Shown: positions 1-11,000 of the stretch, piece after piece
Layout: each line of letters begins with the position of its first letter
Numbering within the stretch: the first letter of the stretch is position 1
Source: Lutraria lutraria
Lineage: Eukaryota; Mollusca; Bivalvia; Venerida; Mactridae
Reading direction: 5' to 3'
Assembly (NCBI GenBank): GCA_964023205.1
Contig: OZ026836.1
Location: 1,743,501 to 1,807,500, forward strand
DNA: 64,000 nucleotides
Position numbers and translations under genes: made by a program
Notes under the pieces: generated by a model
What the model saw: only the letters and a program-made list of their open reading frames with translations
Told to the model about the DNA's origin: nothing
The model's database searches: none

Positions 1-417
1 TTTGCTATTTTAACTGCTGATTGCACATGGCTTGTAGCTACAGACTTCTCAGTACCTTTAATTATTTATTGTCTAAAAGTATTCACTGGTATAATTAGTC
101 AACAAGTTTGGCACCATTTATCTACAGTATTTGACTTTGTTTTCCTGTTTGTCCAGTCATAAAACAAATAACTACTTAAAAAGTATGCTTTTTGTCATGG
201 TTTCTGATGGATACATGGTGCATCTGTACTCAGTAGAATGTCACCATGTGGTCAACACGTAGGGCTACTCTCTAGCACTCAGTAATTGCATTAATTAACT
301 ACATGTACATAAGTCAATGATTTCACACCAACTTTTCATGAAGGCTATACACCACTCTCTGTGGTGTCCTTAGTTCACAAAGTAGACTGTAAATGATCTG
401 TGTGTACATATTTTCAG

Positions 418-548
418 ATTCACAACCATTCCAAGAGTTTGGTCAAGGGGCCACAGGACAGGAAGGCGAACCTGCTAATGTAGGGCTTAATGCTTTAAGA
501 TTGGATGATGACAGTGAATTCCCACCAATGACACACAAAGTAGATTGA
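418..548 (+). CDS. C-terminal coding exon of an unidentified gene (5' part outside window)
   Basis: A polypyrimidine-like stretch ending in ttttcag at 411-417 forms a 3' splice site. It is followed by two bases completing a split codon and then 42 open codons ending in TGA at 546-548. The peptide begins SQPFQEFGQG, runs through NVGLNALRLDDD and ends EFPPMTHKVD. It is polar and acidic with no membrane segment, as expected of a disordered C-terminal tail. I do not recognise the family. The exon is too short for the reading frame alone to be decisive, but the acceptor, the non-random composition and the following AT-rich UTR-like sequence agree. Confidence 0.6.
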
Positions 549-599
549 TGATAATGCTGATGGCAAAGTCAATGGTATCGCTGGTGATGATGATAACAT

Positions 600-712
600 C
601 CTAATGATTGATATGTCGATTGATTGATGGATTAATTGATTTGTCATTTGATAAATTTGTCGCTTGATTGATTGGTCGATCGATTGGTTGATTGATTGAT
701 TAATCGATTGAT
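600..712. repeat. Degenerate TGAT/TTGA tetranucleotide repeat
   Basis: The stretch consists mostly of diverged TTGATTGA and TCGATTGA tetramers. It is an old microsatellite inside the presumed 3' UTR. Confidence 0.75.
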
Positions 713-3129
713 GTGGTTGTAGGTCTATGCTATCTTGTTATTTGTACTTGCCTATATTTCTGAAGTATTTGGTAAAAAATCGGGTATAAGGGATGCTAGT
801 CTGTGAAAAAAGTGCTAATTAAGTGTTTGACCATTTCATGAAGTTATTGCAGAATTTAAATAAGATTTTTAGTCCTTTGCTTCTGTGCATTTACATCATG
901 GTTGTTTTTTCTTTGTAAAAATCAACGTCATACTTACATATATGATTATGTTAAAATTGTTTCTTTCCTTTAAGATAAATAAATTAATGGCTTTTCAGTA
1001 TTGTTTGCTTAAGTGATGCTTCACTGGTGTATAAAATATACATATGTTTGTATTCTATGTGCCGAATATGGACAACTGTTAAATGAGCCAGTATGTATAG
1101 TAGTTATACCATAAAACTTTCATGTCAAGTATAATTGAAGTATCTAGGTGGTTGTTTTTTTATTTCATTGATTATATGTAAGTTTTTTTTGCTCATATAA
1201 AATACAAATGTCATTAAGATGAGTTAAATATATCGGTGTTTGGGAGAAATAATTATGCATGAATTATAAAAAAAATAAAAAAATGAATTAGTTGTAGAAA
1301 CTTGTATATTACTTGTTATATTAAATGTACAACTGTCTAAAGTTACCATTGTTTGTGTATGAATCCTAGAAGCTTATGGCAATTACAACATGTTTAAGTT
1401 TATTTTGATAATTGAATTTATTTCTTCAATGGCCTTAATTAGTTATATTAATAGCCTGACTTTAATGTTTTAAAAGGAATTTAAATTGAAACAACTTTGA
1501 GAGCATTATTGAGTTAAATCAAAGTTTGTTTAATGTAAATGTGATCTGTGTGTAAGTTTGATGTGGTGTAATATGTTTTTCATTAAAATTGGTGCTTATT
1601 CAAGTAGATTAGCAAATCCTACATTTATCAAACTTATTTTTTTTTTAAGAATGTACAGACATTTTTTATCACTGATGGTTCGTGGTTCTTTATATTCTGA
1701 AAATATTTTAAATAGTTCAAGTAATACTTAATCCAAGTGTGTTATGAACCCCACCTGTTTTAACTTAGTAGTTTTATTGTGTCAAATACTTTCCTTTTAA
1801 TGTGTATTTCTTCTACTGCATGAGCTTACAAATAGGAATAAGATTACCTCCCTTGAGTCATAATTTAGTAGGGATGAGTAAAAACAGAATAACATGGGTG
1901 TTAGTATATGAATTGTTGAAAATTTACCCCCTAGTTAACTTTGAAGGTCTTAATTGTATGAAGTAAGCTCTTGCAATTTTTTTTCAAACTCTAAATTAAG
2001 TATATAACTCATTCACAAAAGATGTATGCACCTCTTGTACCGATATAGATTCTTGTATGCTTGGTGATCAATTTTACTTAATTGTTTTTGTTTGATGTGT
2101 TTTTATTACCAGCATTTTATTTAATGTTTGCTACTGTATATCAACAGTAGTTGACAATGAATAGGTTAAGATTAGTCAGTTCTATTCATAGTTTGTATTT
2201 TGTGGAAACATTTCAGTGTTGTGTCCTTTTTGTTACATTCTGTCCAGGATATTAAATTCATTATAGCAGTGTTGTCAACTCTGTACAGATTTTAATTGTT
2301 AGAAAGTCTAAGGCCTGTCCCATGCCATGTAACAACTGAATATCGTTAAGTATCCGTGATTCACATAGACTTGACAATAGTGCTGATGTCAGCAAGTTAT
2401 AAAACTTGAGAACAGTCTACGAGCTCAAATCTCAATTCCATTCTCAAAGTATTATGGTTGAAAAGATAGAGTTGATTAATGTTTAAATACATATTCGGAA
2501 CAATTATGCTATCTATAATATCATTATTGTCTGATCATGATGAACTTATTAAGAAATATTAAGATATGATATTTGATCTTTGGGACTGATCTTAAGTTTT
2601 ATAACCTCAAGGCCAGGATTGTTTCCTTAATGAATAGGTCATGTTTGTTGCGGATTGTACATGCTGACATGGGACAGACCTAGATTTTTTTTGTCTAACT
2701 GATATTTGTGACTAATTGTGATACATATGTTTTCCTTTGATGTTAAACTTTTTATCTGATTGATTGTAATTAAAACATTGTTTTGTATGTTAAACATTTT
2801 CAGTAAGTTTATCTGCCGTGTACAGACAGATTATTATAACCTGTGTATTAATTGATAATTAACTATAAATACAACACTAATTCTCGCAAAAAAGTAGTTA
2901 TTTACCCTTCATAAAAAATACGACCTTAACTAGTTGATGTATTATGAAATTGGTAGTTATCTCCCCTCCCTGTGTAAAACATTACATGCATGAGATTATA
3001 GGTATAAATGAATTTATGATTTCCTATAGAAACCTAATTAAGGGTTGAATATTTACATATTATATTAACTTCTCTGCATCGTATTCTTTCATTTGTTGTT
3101 AATGCAATTTATCATTTTTATTTGCAACA

Positions 3130-3135
3130 AATAAA
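3130..3135 (+). promoter_or_regulatory. Candidate polyadenylation signal AATAAA
   Basis: A canonical AATAAA with an A-rich downstream stretch would be the distal poly(A) signal of the gene ending at 548. An alternative proximal AATAAA lies at 978-983. Neither can be proven from sequence alone. Confidence 0.35.
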
Positions 3136-4481
3136 AAGATAAAAATACAAAACTTGTTTGTTGTTTTTGGATGGACCTGCTTTTGCTGCAGTATAATCAA
3201 ACACTGTATACATTTTTTTTCACCAAAAAGTTTCATTTAGAAAACATCTGCTCTTACTCATTTTCAGTTCATGTTTTTCCCAGTATCCAAGTTTCCATGT
3301 TTATTCACAGTTTCTTGTTCAACAAAACTTTTTAGGGTTTAACGCAAAAGTGTTGTAACTCATATTGAAATAAGAACAAGTTACAACAGTGTTGCGCTGA
3401 TTAATGTATATATTAAGATCATGTGCTCTGCTTGCTTCTTACAGCAATATTTGATTATAAACAAAACTGATTAAGTTTGATGCTGTATTTCTTGATTGAC
3501 AATAAACATACATGTATGTATTGTACATGTGCTGTTGGTTGACTGTGAATTGGCCTTTCTAGCCTATCATGGTACTGATTGATTTTCTACCTTTGTAAAG
3601 ATGAAGTATGCTAGATTTTATGTGCTATGTAGTATTTCATAGAAATAACATATGACACTGCCTAATCCAGTATCACTTTATAATATATTACAAACTTGTA
3701 CATAACTCATGTTATGACATTTGAAGTAATTGGATCATTTTTGGCCATGAATCACCAACTAATCAGACTGAAGATGGATCATTCTGTCATATATGGGATA
3801 ATTACATGTTCATATATATATGTGGCATTAATGTGCAATCTCTTCTACAGTGTGGGGAATCCACGTGACCTAGTGACGTCACAATGTTATCGTTACAAGT
3901 GCGTTTTCTGTCAAATGACCTAGGAAAACATCACATAAGTGCATTATTTTTTGTTTTCTTCTAAAGCCACATAACTATTGCAACTCCTTACATAAAGGTC
4001 TACCTCCGGTTCAGATTTTTGTCACTGTAGGCCCTCTACTTTTTTGCTTTCCTTGTCCAAACCGTTTGACAGTGTTATGAAAATGAATGTTATTTTTACA
4101 AGAAAATTTTAGAAAACGGTTCTAACACAGTTCTAATAATCGTACATTCCGTAGTTGTTGTAATGAGTGAATACTTCCATCTGGTCTTCGTAACTTTGGT
4201 TTACCTTTACGTTTGAATAAATTGTCAAAATGGTGAGGGTTTAATAACATATATAAATTGTAACTATTCATTCTATTGGAAAGTACAGGTTTAAATTTAG
4301 AAATTTTAAGCTAAAATGAATTTTCTCATCTATTGATTATTAAGCAACCATACTAAAGTTTCAATGTAACATGAATCGCTCTTTAAAAAAACAAGTTTTA
4401 TATGCATGGACTTTATTTCGTTATAAATGGTATGTCAGCATTACATAGAAAATACTGAATTTTGTCTTACCATACAATATT

Positions 4482-4646
4482 TGAATAAAGGCCACCCTTG
4501 GGAAAGACAAAATTTGGCCTTTATTTACAGATGGCGTTTATTCAGAGGTCATTTTGTTCTAAATAGTCAATGGCATTTTTAAAGAGTGGCCTTTATTCAC
4601 AGGGTGGCATTTATTCGGAGGTGGCCCCTAACACTGGTTTGATTGT
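4482..4646 (+). mobile_element. MITE-like element, family D copy 1 (GGCCTTTATTCA motifs)
   Basis: The element contains four imperfect copies of the motif GGCCTTTATTCACAG. Its ends are inverted versions of each other (GAATAAAGGCCACCC at the left; the complement of the right end reads GAATAAATGCCACC). It is clearly homologous, in inverse orientation, to 48660-48820, where the outer end CAGTCAAAC is preserved. It has no coding capacity, so it looks like a non-autonomous DNA transposon. The exact outer borders are uncertain. Confidence 0.65.
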
Positions 4647-5164
4647 ACTTATAACAAATTAATTAATGCGTATTTTTTTAATTAATGATGGGATTAAGTC
4701 ATAGATAAGAATGTCCTTATATAGGCAATTCTCATGGTGAAATCATAAGTTTTGGCGGACTAGATATCAACAAGAACTTTATTATGGATAAATTCTCACA
4801 ACCTGTCAACAATTTATCATAAGGCCATCATCAGTGTATTAAACTCTGTTTTCAACTGTGTCTATTTATTGAACAAGGATCCATCAAATACTGTTTCAGA
4901 TAAGATTCTTTAATATAATGCAGAAATCGAAATTAATATACATGTATAAATGTCAATTTAATTGTTACAAATTTATGAGTGAATTCATTTAACATTGTGT
5001 TATGTCATTACATATAATGTTGCCAAGTTTTATATCATAAACAAAATATTTGTGTATTTAGTGAATGTACATCCGTCAGTCTAAGATCGTTTCACAGCAT
5101 GACAGGTTTGTCTAATGGGAAGGATTACTCGTGTTAGAGATTTAACGTATAAAAGCTAATATAG

Positions 5165-5357
5165 CATTTTTGGAAACTGAACGATAGTCCAGCTTTCCAT
5201 TGCCGTCACTCGCTCGGCACGCATGAATTTTTATGTAGACCTAAGTTCTACGTTTTTTCTACATCCACCATGCACTTGATAAACTAGTTCCCGTTTCATG
5301 TTGTGGAGTGCAAGTCTATGTAGGTTCAATTTTCTTGAGTACTTTTAGTACTTTGAT
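5165..5357 (+). mobile_element. 190-bp dispersed repeat, family B copy 1
   Basis: This is a complete copy of a short non-coding repeat. It starts near GGAAACTGAACGATAG, passes CGTCACTCGCTCGG and the CTACATCCACCATGC block, and ends in an AGTACTTTNAGTACTTTGA block. Related copies are at 16474-16609, 28862-28977, 44328-44402, 45222-45380, 52680-52859 and 53769-53953. The two ends share a subterminal inverted GGAAACTGAAC. It is probably a MITE or SINE-like element; the class is not determined. Confidence 0.75.
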
Positions 5358-6457
5358 ATCTGTTCACTTGACCTTAAACTACTTGGCTTTAACTTTACAT
5401 TCAAAGTAATTATTTAATACTTCATATTCTACAGTAATCTTTAAAAAAGTTTGATAAATCTCTGAGATAAAAATGAAAACTTAAATTACGCTGAAGTGGT
5501 ATTATTGCCTAATACTTGAAATCCTCTCAGATAAAAACTATTAATTGCCAATACAAATCACCATACTATCTTACCAGTGACATGTTGCTAATCACATTTA
5601 AAACGATTTTCGTTATTTTAGTCAGGTAAATACTCCATCATTGATTTTAAGATCATGTCACGTTCATGTGGGTGTTGTATTATAATTGATGACGATATTA
5701 AGATTATTAATTTGTCGTCAGTTAGAGGTCTTCTCAGACCACATGCTAGTATTCTAAAGTGTCATCAGAACATGGGTCCAGTTCAATATACATTTATCAA
5801 GCTTTTAAAAATTATCTAAGAAAAGTATAACACAAAAATGATTAAAAATATAGATTGGTTAGAAACCGGAAGTCACGTGATCAGCTCTTGACAGACAACA
5901 TTCTGATTACCTGGTCACCTCGTGCAGATAAATGGATCATACATAACCTGAGACCCTCTGAAATATTAATTTATCATGGAATTCAATATCAGAGAAAATA
6001 CAATAAAAACATAAATTATAGAAGTCACTTGAAAATCGATTTCAAGATAAAATTTTGATGTAAAATTATGTGTTATTATTTGAATATTCATTTGCATACA
6101 TAAAAAACTTGAATAATGAAACTCGGACCATAACAAAGTGGTAGATTAAAGTGCGCGATTTTCATGTTTTATTTATACCAAATATCATCATGTCGTTTTA
6201 AACGATAACGTTAAGAAAGGAGACTTATCAATAGCCCGGTTCCCTAAGATTCCTTCGACTATCACATTGTGTCAGGGGCAGGTAATCCATCCAGACTAGC
6301 TTATCAAATGCAACAAGTGACGACCACGCTAAGCACTGAATTGGAAATATTTCTTCTCGTATTGTTTTCAGAATGATGACCCCGAACATCCCATTCACGT
6401 GGAGGGAGCATCTCCATTCCGATCTTACCCACCTTCTTACTTACCCTTCAACCTCAT

Positions 6458-6580
6458 AGCTTAGGCTTTTGGGCAGGCCCATCGTCGGATACCCATAGTC
6501 GCTGCTTCCGCTACGCACCTATACGTAGCGGAGCGGAGGCAGCGACCATAGGTATCCGGCGATGGGGCAGGCCTAGCTTA
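6458..6580. repeat. GC-rich foldback (long inverted repeat)
   Basis: A left arm ending at about 6516 and a right arm beginning at about 6524 are inverted copies over roughly 40 bases. They share the blocks GGATACC, GTCGCTGC, CCGCTACG and CCCATCG, with a loop of about 8 bases. The stem is far richer in GC than its surroundings. It resembles a foldback or MITE remnant, and no gene is evident. Confidence 0.7.
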
Positions 6581-7991
6581 TACTGACTGTCGTAAGAATA
6601 CATGAACATGTGTTTTAAAGAGATGTGAAACGTACTATACGGACCGATGTTAACGTATCCAAAATAGTATCCAATGTTTAATAGTTTGTCGTCAGTAAAT
6701 ATAGACAACATGTTGCTCTTTGTGATATCTGGGGTTTCGTTAATAAACACTATAAACATATCATTTAGAGATAATTTACAAAAACATGTCTCTATATGAT
6801 ATTTAACTACATGTAATGTGTTAGCATGAAATAAAGCAGTTCAATGGATTGGTGGATTATTCTTCATCTCTAGAAAAGTATCAGTAACCAATGTCAGTGA
6901 TTATACAGGCCAAATAAGAGCAAGTATTAAAACGATCAGACTATACATAACCATGCAACATAACTGCTTCTTACGTCCGTTTGACTATAAATCGAATGAA
7001 TTTGTAAAAAAATTAATTTGATTTTAGCCTTGATATAAATATTACGATATCATTTCAACGCATTCATCGGTAAGTTGAACCAATCTAATTTAATATCGAA
7101 ATCTAGATTTATACAAAACTTTAACTAAATTGTACGACTTCACAATATTTATGATTGACATGAGTCGTAAAATTGAAATAATTATTTTGACACAAAAATC
7201 GGTTACAATATTGTTCAAGTCAATACAAGTTTGTAATCGCATACAATAACAAAATAGTGACAATTTGAACCCCGATTTTCAATTTCAATCGGAATAAATT
7301 CAGACCTACGTGAATGAGACATAGAATATTGCGAGTTATTGAATCGGCAAGTTATTGATAAAACCGAAACCATCAGGGACTAGAAAACGACTTGAAGTGT
7401 TAGCAGTAAAACTTAAGTATACTTGACTTGAAGTTTATTTACAAGAATATTTCGTGAGCTATCTATTACGAACAAAGATCTGAAATCAATACAGTTAAGT
7501 GAACGTGAATAGAGTGTATTGTTTGTGTTAAATGAAAGGTAAAAACGAGACAAGTAGAAGACTATTAGAGCAATGTTTGTTCATTTACTTCACGATTATA
7601 TTCAACGTTTGGATTTGTTATTAACTTCTAGATGTGTATTTATTTAAGGATATTGCTGAACATTGAGTGACAGTATTTATAGTGGGAAGTCTTGGTGAAA
7701 TGTATTTAGATGATCGTATAGAAATGAACTGTTCAGAGCTGCGTTTAATTAATTTTTCATTTTTTATTGCCACGTGACACAGTAGGAGTAAAACGTGAAT
7801 ATTCTAAGTTCAATTGATCTACCACGTGTGCATGGAATGTCAAAATTAATGTGACACATACCGTTTGAATTGCTGACCAGTGAAGTAATATAAAATTAAT
7901 GCAGTGAACGGCTTAATATATAGTATTATCCTTTAATACGTATCTAGACGTACAAAGTGTTATTACGAGTTACAGAAGATTATTCGGTGTT

Positions 7992-8049
7992 ATGAATCGG
8001 ACTAAATCAGCTGGACAAGTGGCTTTTGCTGCAAAAGTGACAAACGAAG
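7992..8049 (+). CDS. Death-domain gene, exon 1 (start)
   Basis: The ATG at 7992 opens MNRTKSAGQVAFAAKVTNE and leaves one G before a GTAAAA donor at 8050. This phase matches the acceptor of the death-domain exon. No other ATG with a compatible donor was seen close to the next exon. Confidence 0.65.
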
Positions 8050-11000
8050 GTAAAAGTTATATTTGTGAGGCCGCGGTGTTTTCCTCGACTTGTGTCAAGG
8101 GTAAGTTAGTACTGGTTAGAATATAGTCCAGGAAAACTGTTTAAGTCAACCGACCACAGTATATAACAGAAAAATTGGTGAAAAACGTCGATAAATCCAA
8201 ACTAAATAAATTATAATTATAATTGACAGTTTCAACATGGATACAGTCAATGTATATGTCCTGTAACAGGAATCATGACTTCCAGTGAACTCACACTGGT
8301 TGTACATATGAATGTACTGTAATCGTAGAGCTTTGGACTAAATAGCTGTAAATAATACTGAAGTGTAACATCTCAATTATTGAAAGTTACCATAGTGTCA
8401 GTAAATATAATGTATGACGCTGTCAGCATATAATTTCCTGTTAAGTACAAATAGGAACACTGATATATTGTTCCAGGTTCCATAGAGATAATTCATACAT
8501 ATATATGTATACTACATACACAATCATTTCTTTGCCTATAATATGGTTCTTTGATTTTTTTAAAAAAATCTTATATGTATATGTTAGTTTCTCGATTTAT
8601 TTGTGTTCTTCCTGCGTGAATGCTAAATAATAACACGATTACATCCCACAGTAAGGTTATTTCGTACGATCAGAATATAGCCTTATTCATGGGTGTGTTT
8701 GTTTGACAGTTTCAAAATTTAACTGTACTACCTAGCATTAATCTGCGTCTTTCCTGCATACTAACATATTAAAAATGATGAAAAACAAACGTGTTTTTAT
8801 ATCTCAGTTTACTTTGGTATTGTATCATGATTGTGTCTGAATTACATTAATTGTAATATAAAGATGCATTTCAAACAATTTAATTATATACATGCATTTA
8901 GTTTTATTTGAATATCTTCACATAACCATTGTCTTGTGAAAGAATGGATTATTGTTTATTCTATTTCATTATTATTGTTATTATCCAAAATAATACTCAG
9001 TTACCCAGTACTTATTGTTATATTTGATTGTATTTGGTATCACATGACTTAAAGTCATTTATCACCGTATAATGTCAATATTAATTTACTCAATAAATCA
9101 ATACATACAAAAAAAGCCAGCAAACTTCAACTGGTTCTAATCCTCGTGTAGAAAGTTGAAGTGTTTCTAAATATCCAGGTCTGAGTATACGTAGCCCTAA
9201 CACCTGGGAGATATACATGTACACAGATCTCGGTATATTTCAACTTAAACAAAAGTATACAATAACTTGTTTAACATGAACAAACTTTTTATTATATGGC
9301 ACAACAGAATGTCATTGTATAATGTAACTTCGTTATTTTATCCCAAGTATTGATAACTACGTCGAAAAATAAAAACAAAAATTGATTCAATCATCATTCT
9401 AATATTCTATCCTGAACCTGGAACATGGACCAGCGAAGTTTAAGAAATTAAGGATAGTACATGTCTTGGTTGACTACTCTTTTTGACCTCCTGTTTATTT
9501 TTGAGTAACCGTGTATTCGTATGTTTTAACACAGATATACAGACGGACAGCTAACCTATTAAATGTTTCTGGGCATGATTCTCCGTACATAGTATTTCTT
9601 CCTTGCACTGATCGAAAGAGTCAAAGTGATCAAATGCGCGGCGTTCAGGGTTCGACTCAAGCACCAGAGGTCCGTACACCTGACGCTATTCTTAAGACTG
9701 TGCTAAGCGAGCGGGCTCACTCGACTCCAATTAAAAGAACAGAACTCTTCACACCAGTTGTACAAGTCTGCAGTTACATTAACAGTCTATATTAGCTAGA
9801 AGATTACAAATATTCTACAGTAATGCAAACAAGCGGATTAAATAACATTTGATTCGAACATTAACGCACCGATCGCCTTTAATTTGATTTTAAAAATATT
9901 TACATGTATTTACATTTCTGAAAAAAAGTCATGTTATTTTTATATCAAACGCAGAGTAAATATCAATTATAAAAATTGTAAACAGACGAGCTGCTACATG
10001 TACCTGAAACTTGAGAACCCAAAAATATTAATCACAAAATCAATAATCTATTTCATGTTAACGCCTCGTGAAAAAGATAGACTCATTCAAAAACTTTGTA
10101 AAGAAATATCAAAACATAAAAACACGACTTATTTTTACCAATAAACATAAGTTCAATGTAATTATAGTTTCGCACTTTCGTAAATATCAACTTTCTTTTA
10201 CAAACATGAATTAATCCTTTGTGTACTGCCCAAGGTTATTTAAATTACAATTCAAATACTATCAATTTCAAGTGTTTCATAATATGAATTGATAATGCAC
10301 ATAGACACTCAAAAAAGAAACTTAAAGACGAGTGACTAATGTTACCATAAGGTATTTCTTGTTGTAAAAAAAGAAGTCTTCAGTAAGAATAAAATTGTTT
10401 AATAAAGAAGGGAATGATGGTTGGGTTCTTTGTGTTTTCTTATAACAACAATTAATGTCTCTATATTTCTACTTGGACGATCAATTTCTCCCACGTTACG
10501 AGTCATGAAATATTGTACGAGTACTTAACTAAATTCATTTTTCTGATACCACATCTCCCTGTTATAAGTACAGTATGTGGTTGTATAAAGTTGGAACGCA
10601 GTTGCTGTTCGCAGTTCGCGAATCATGTCCTGCATACGGGAGCGCAGTTAGCGCTTCGCGAATCATGTCCTGAACATGGGAGCGCAGTTAGCGCCTCGCG
10701 AATCTTGACCTGCACACGGGGGCGCAGTTAGCGCCTCGTGAATCATGTCCTGCACACGGGGGCGCAGTTAGCGCCTCGCGAATCGCGTTCTAATTTTGTA
10801 CATGTGTATGTACAACATCATGTGCGTTTTATATAGGGGATATGTTTTTCCAATTTATTAGATAGACAGATTGATCATTGAGGATATTTAATGATTTCCC
10901 TAAATAATACGTACTTATATCGTATTAAATATTTAATATTTCTTCTGATAACATTGCCTGGCGAATTTTTTAGTTCGATAAACAATCGCTATTAAAGCCT

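Larger units (their letters stand above)
549..3160 (+). other. Probable long 3' UTR and downstream sequence
   Basis: This stretch after the stop codon at 548 is T-rich on the plus strand and has no sizeable open frame, as expected of a long 3' UTR. Possible polyadenylation hexamers AATAAA occur at 978-983 and 3130-3135, so the transcript could end near 1.0 kb or near 3.15 kb. A degenerate TGAT repeat lies near its start. Nothing else is recognisable. Confidence 0.4.
3161..7991. other. Intergenic region with promoter/5' UTR of the death-domain gene at its right end
   Basis: I see no supported protein gene here; the open frames are short and without splice or composition support. It holds three elements listed separately: a CAGTCAAAC-ended MITE at 4482-4646, a 190-bp dispersed repeat at 5165-5357 and a foldback at 6458-6580. 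The last few hundred bases should hold the promoter and 5' UTR of the gene starting at 7992. CACGTG E-box cores occur at about 7772 and 7822, but no TATA box or start site can be assigned. Confidence 0.4.

Noticed and set aside
9511..9795. 94-residue open frame in intron 1 of the death-domain gene
   Set aside because: No recognisable domain, no matching splice sites, and the length is possible by chance. A GGTTCGACTC B-box-like string was noted but no tRNA fold.
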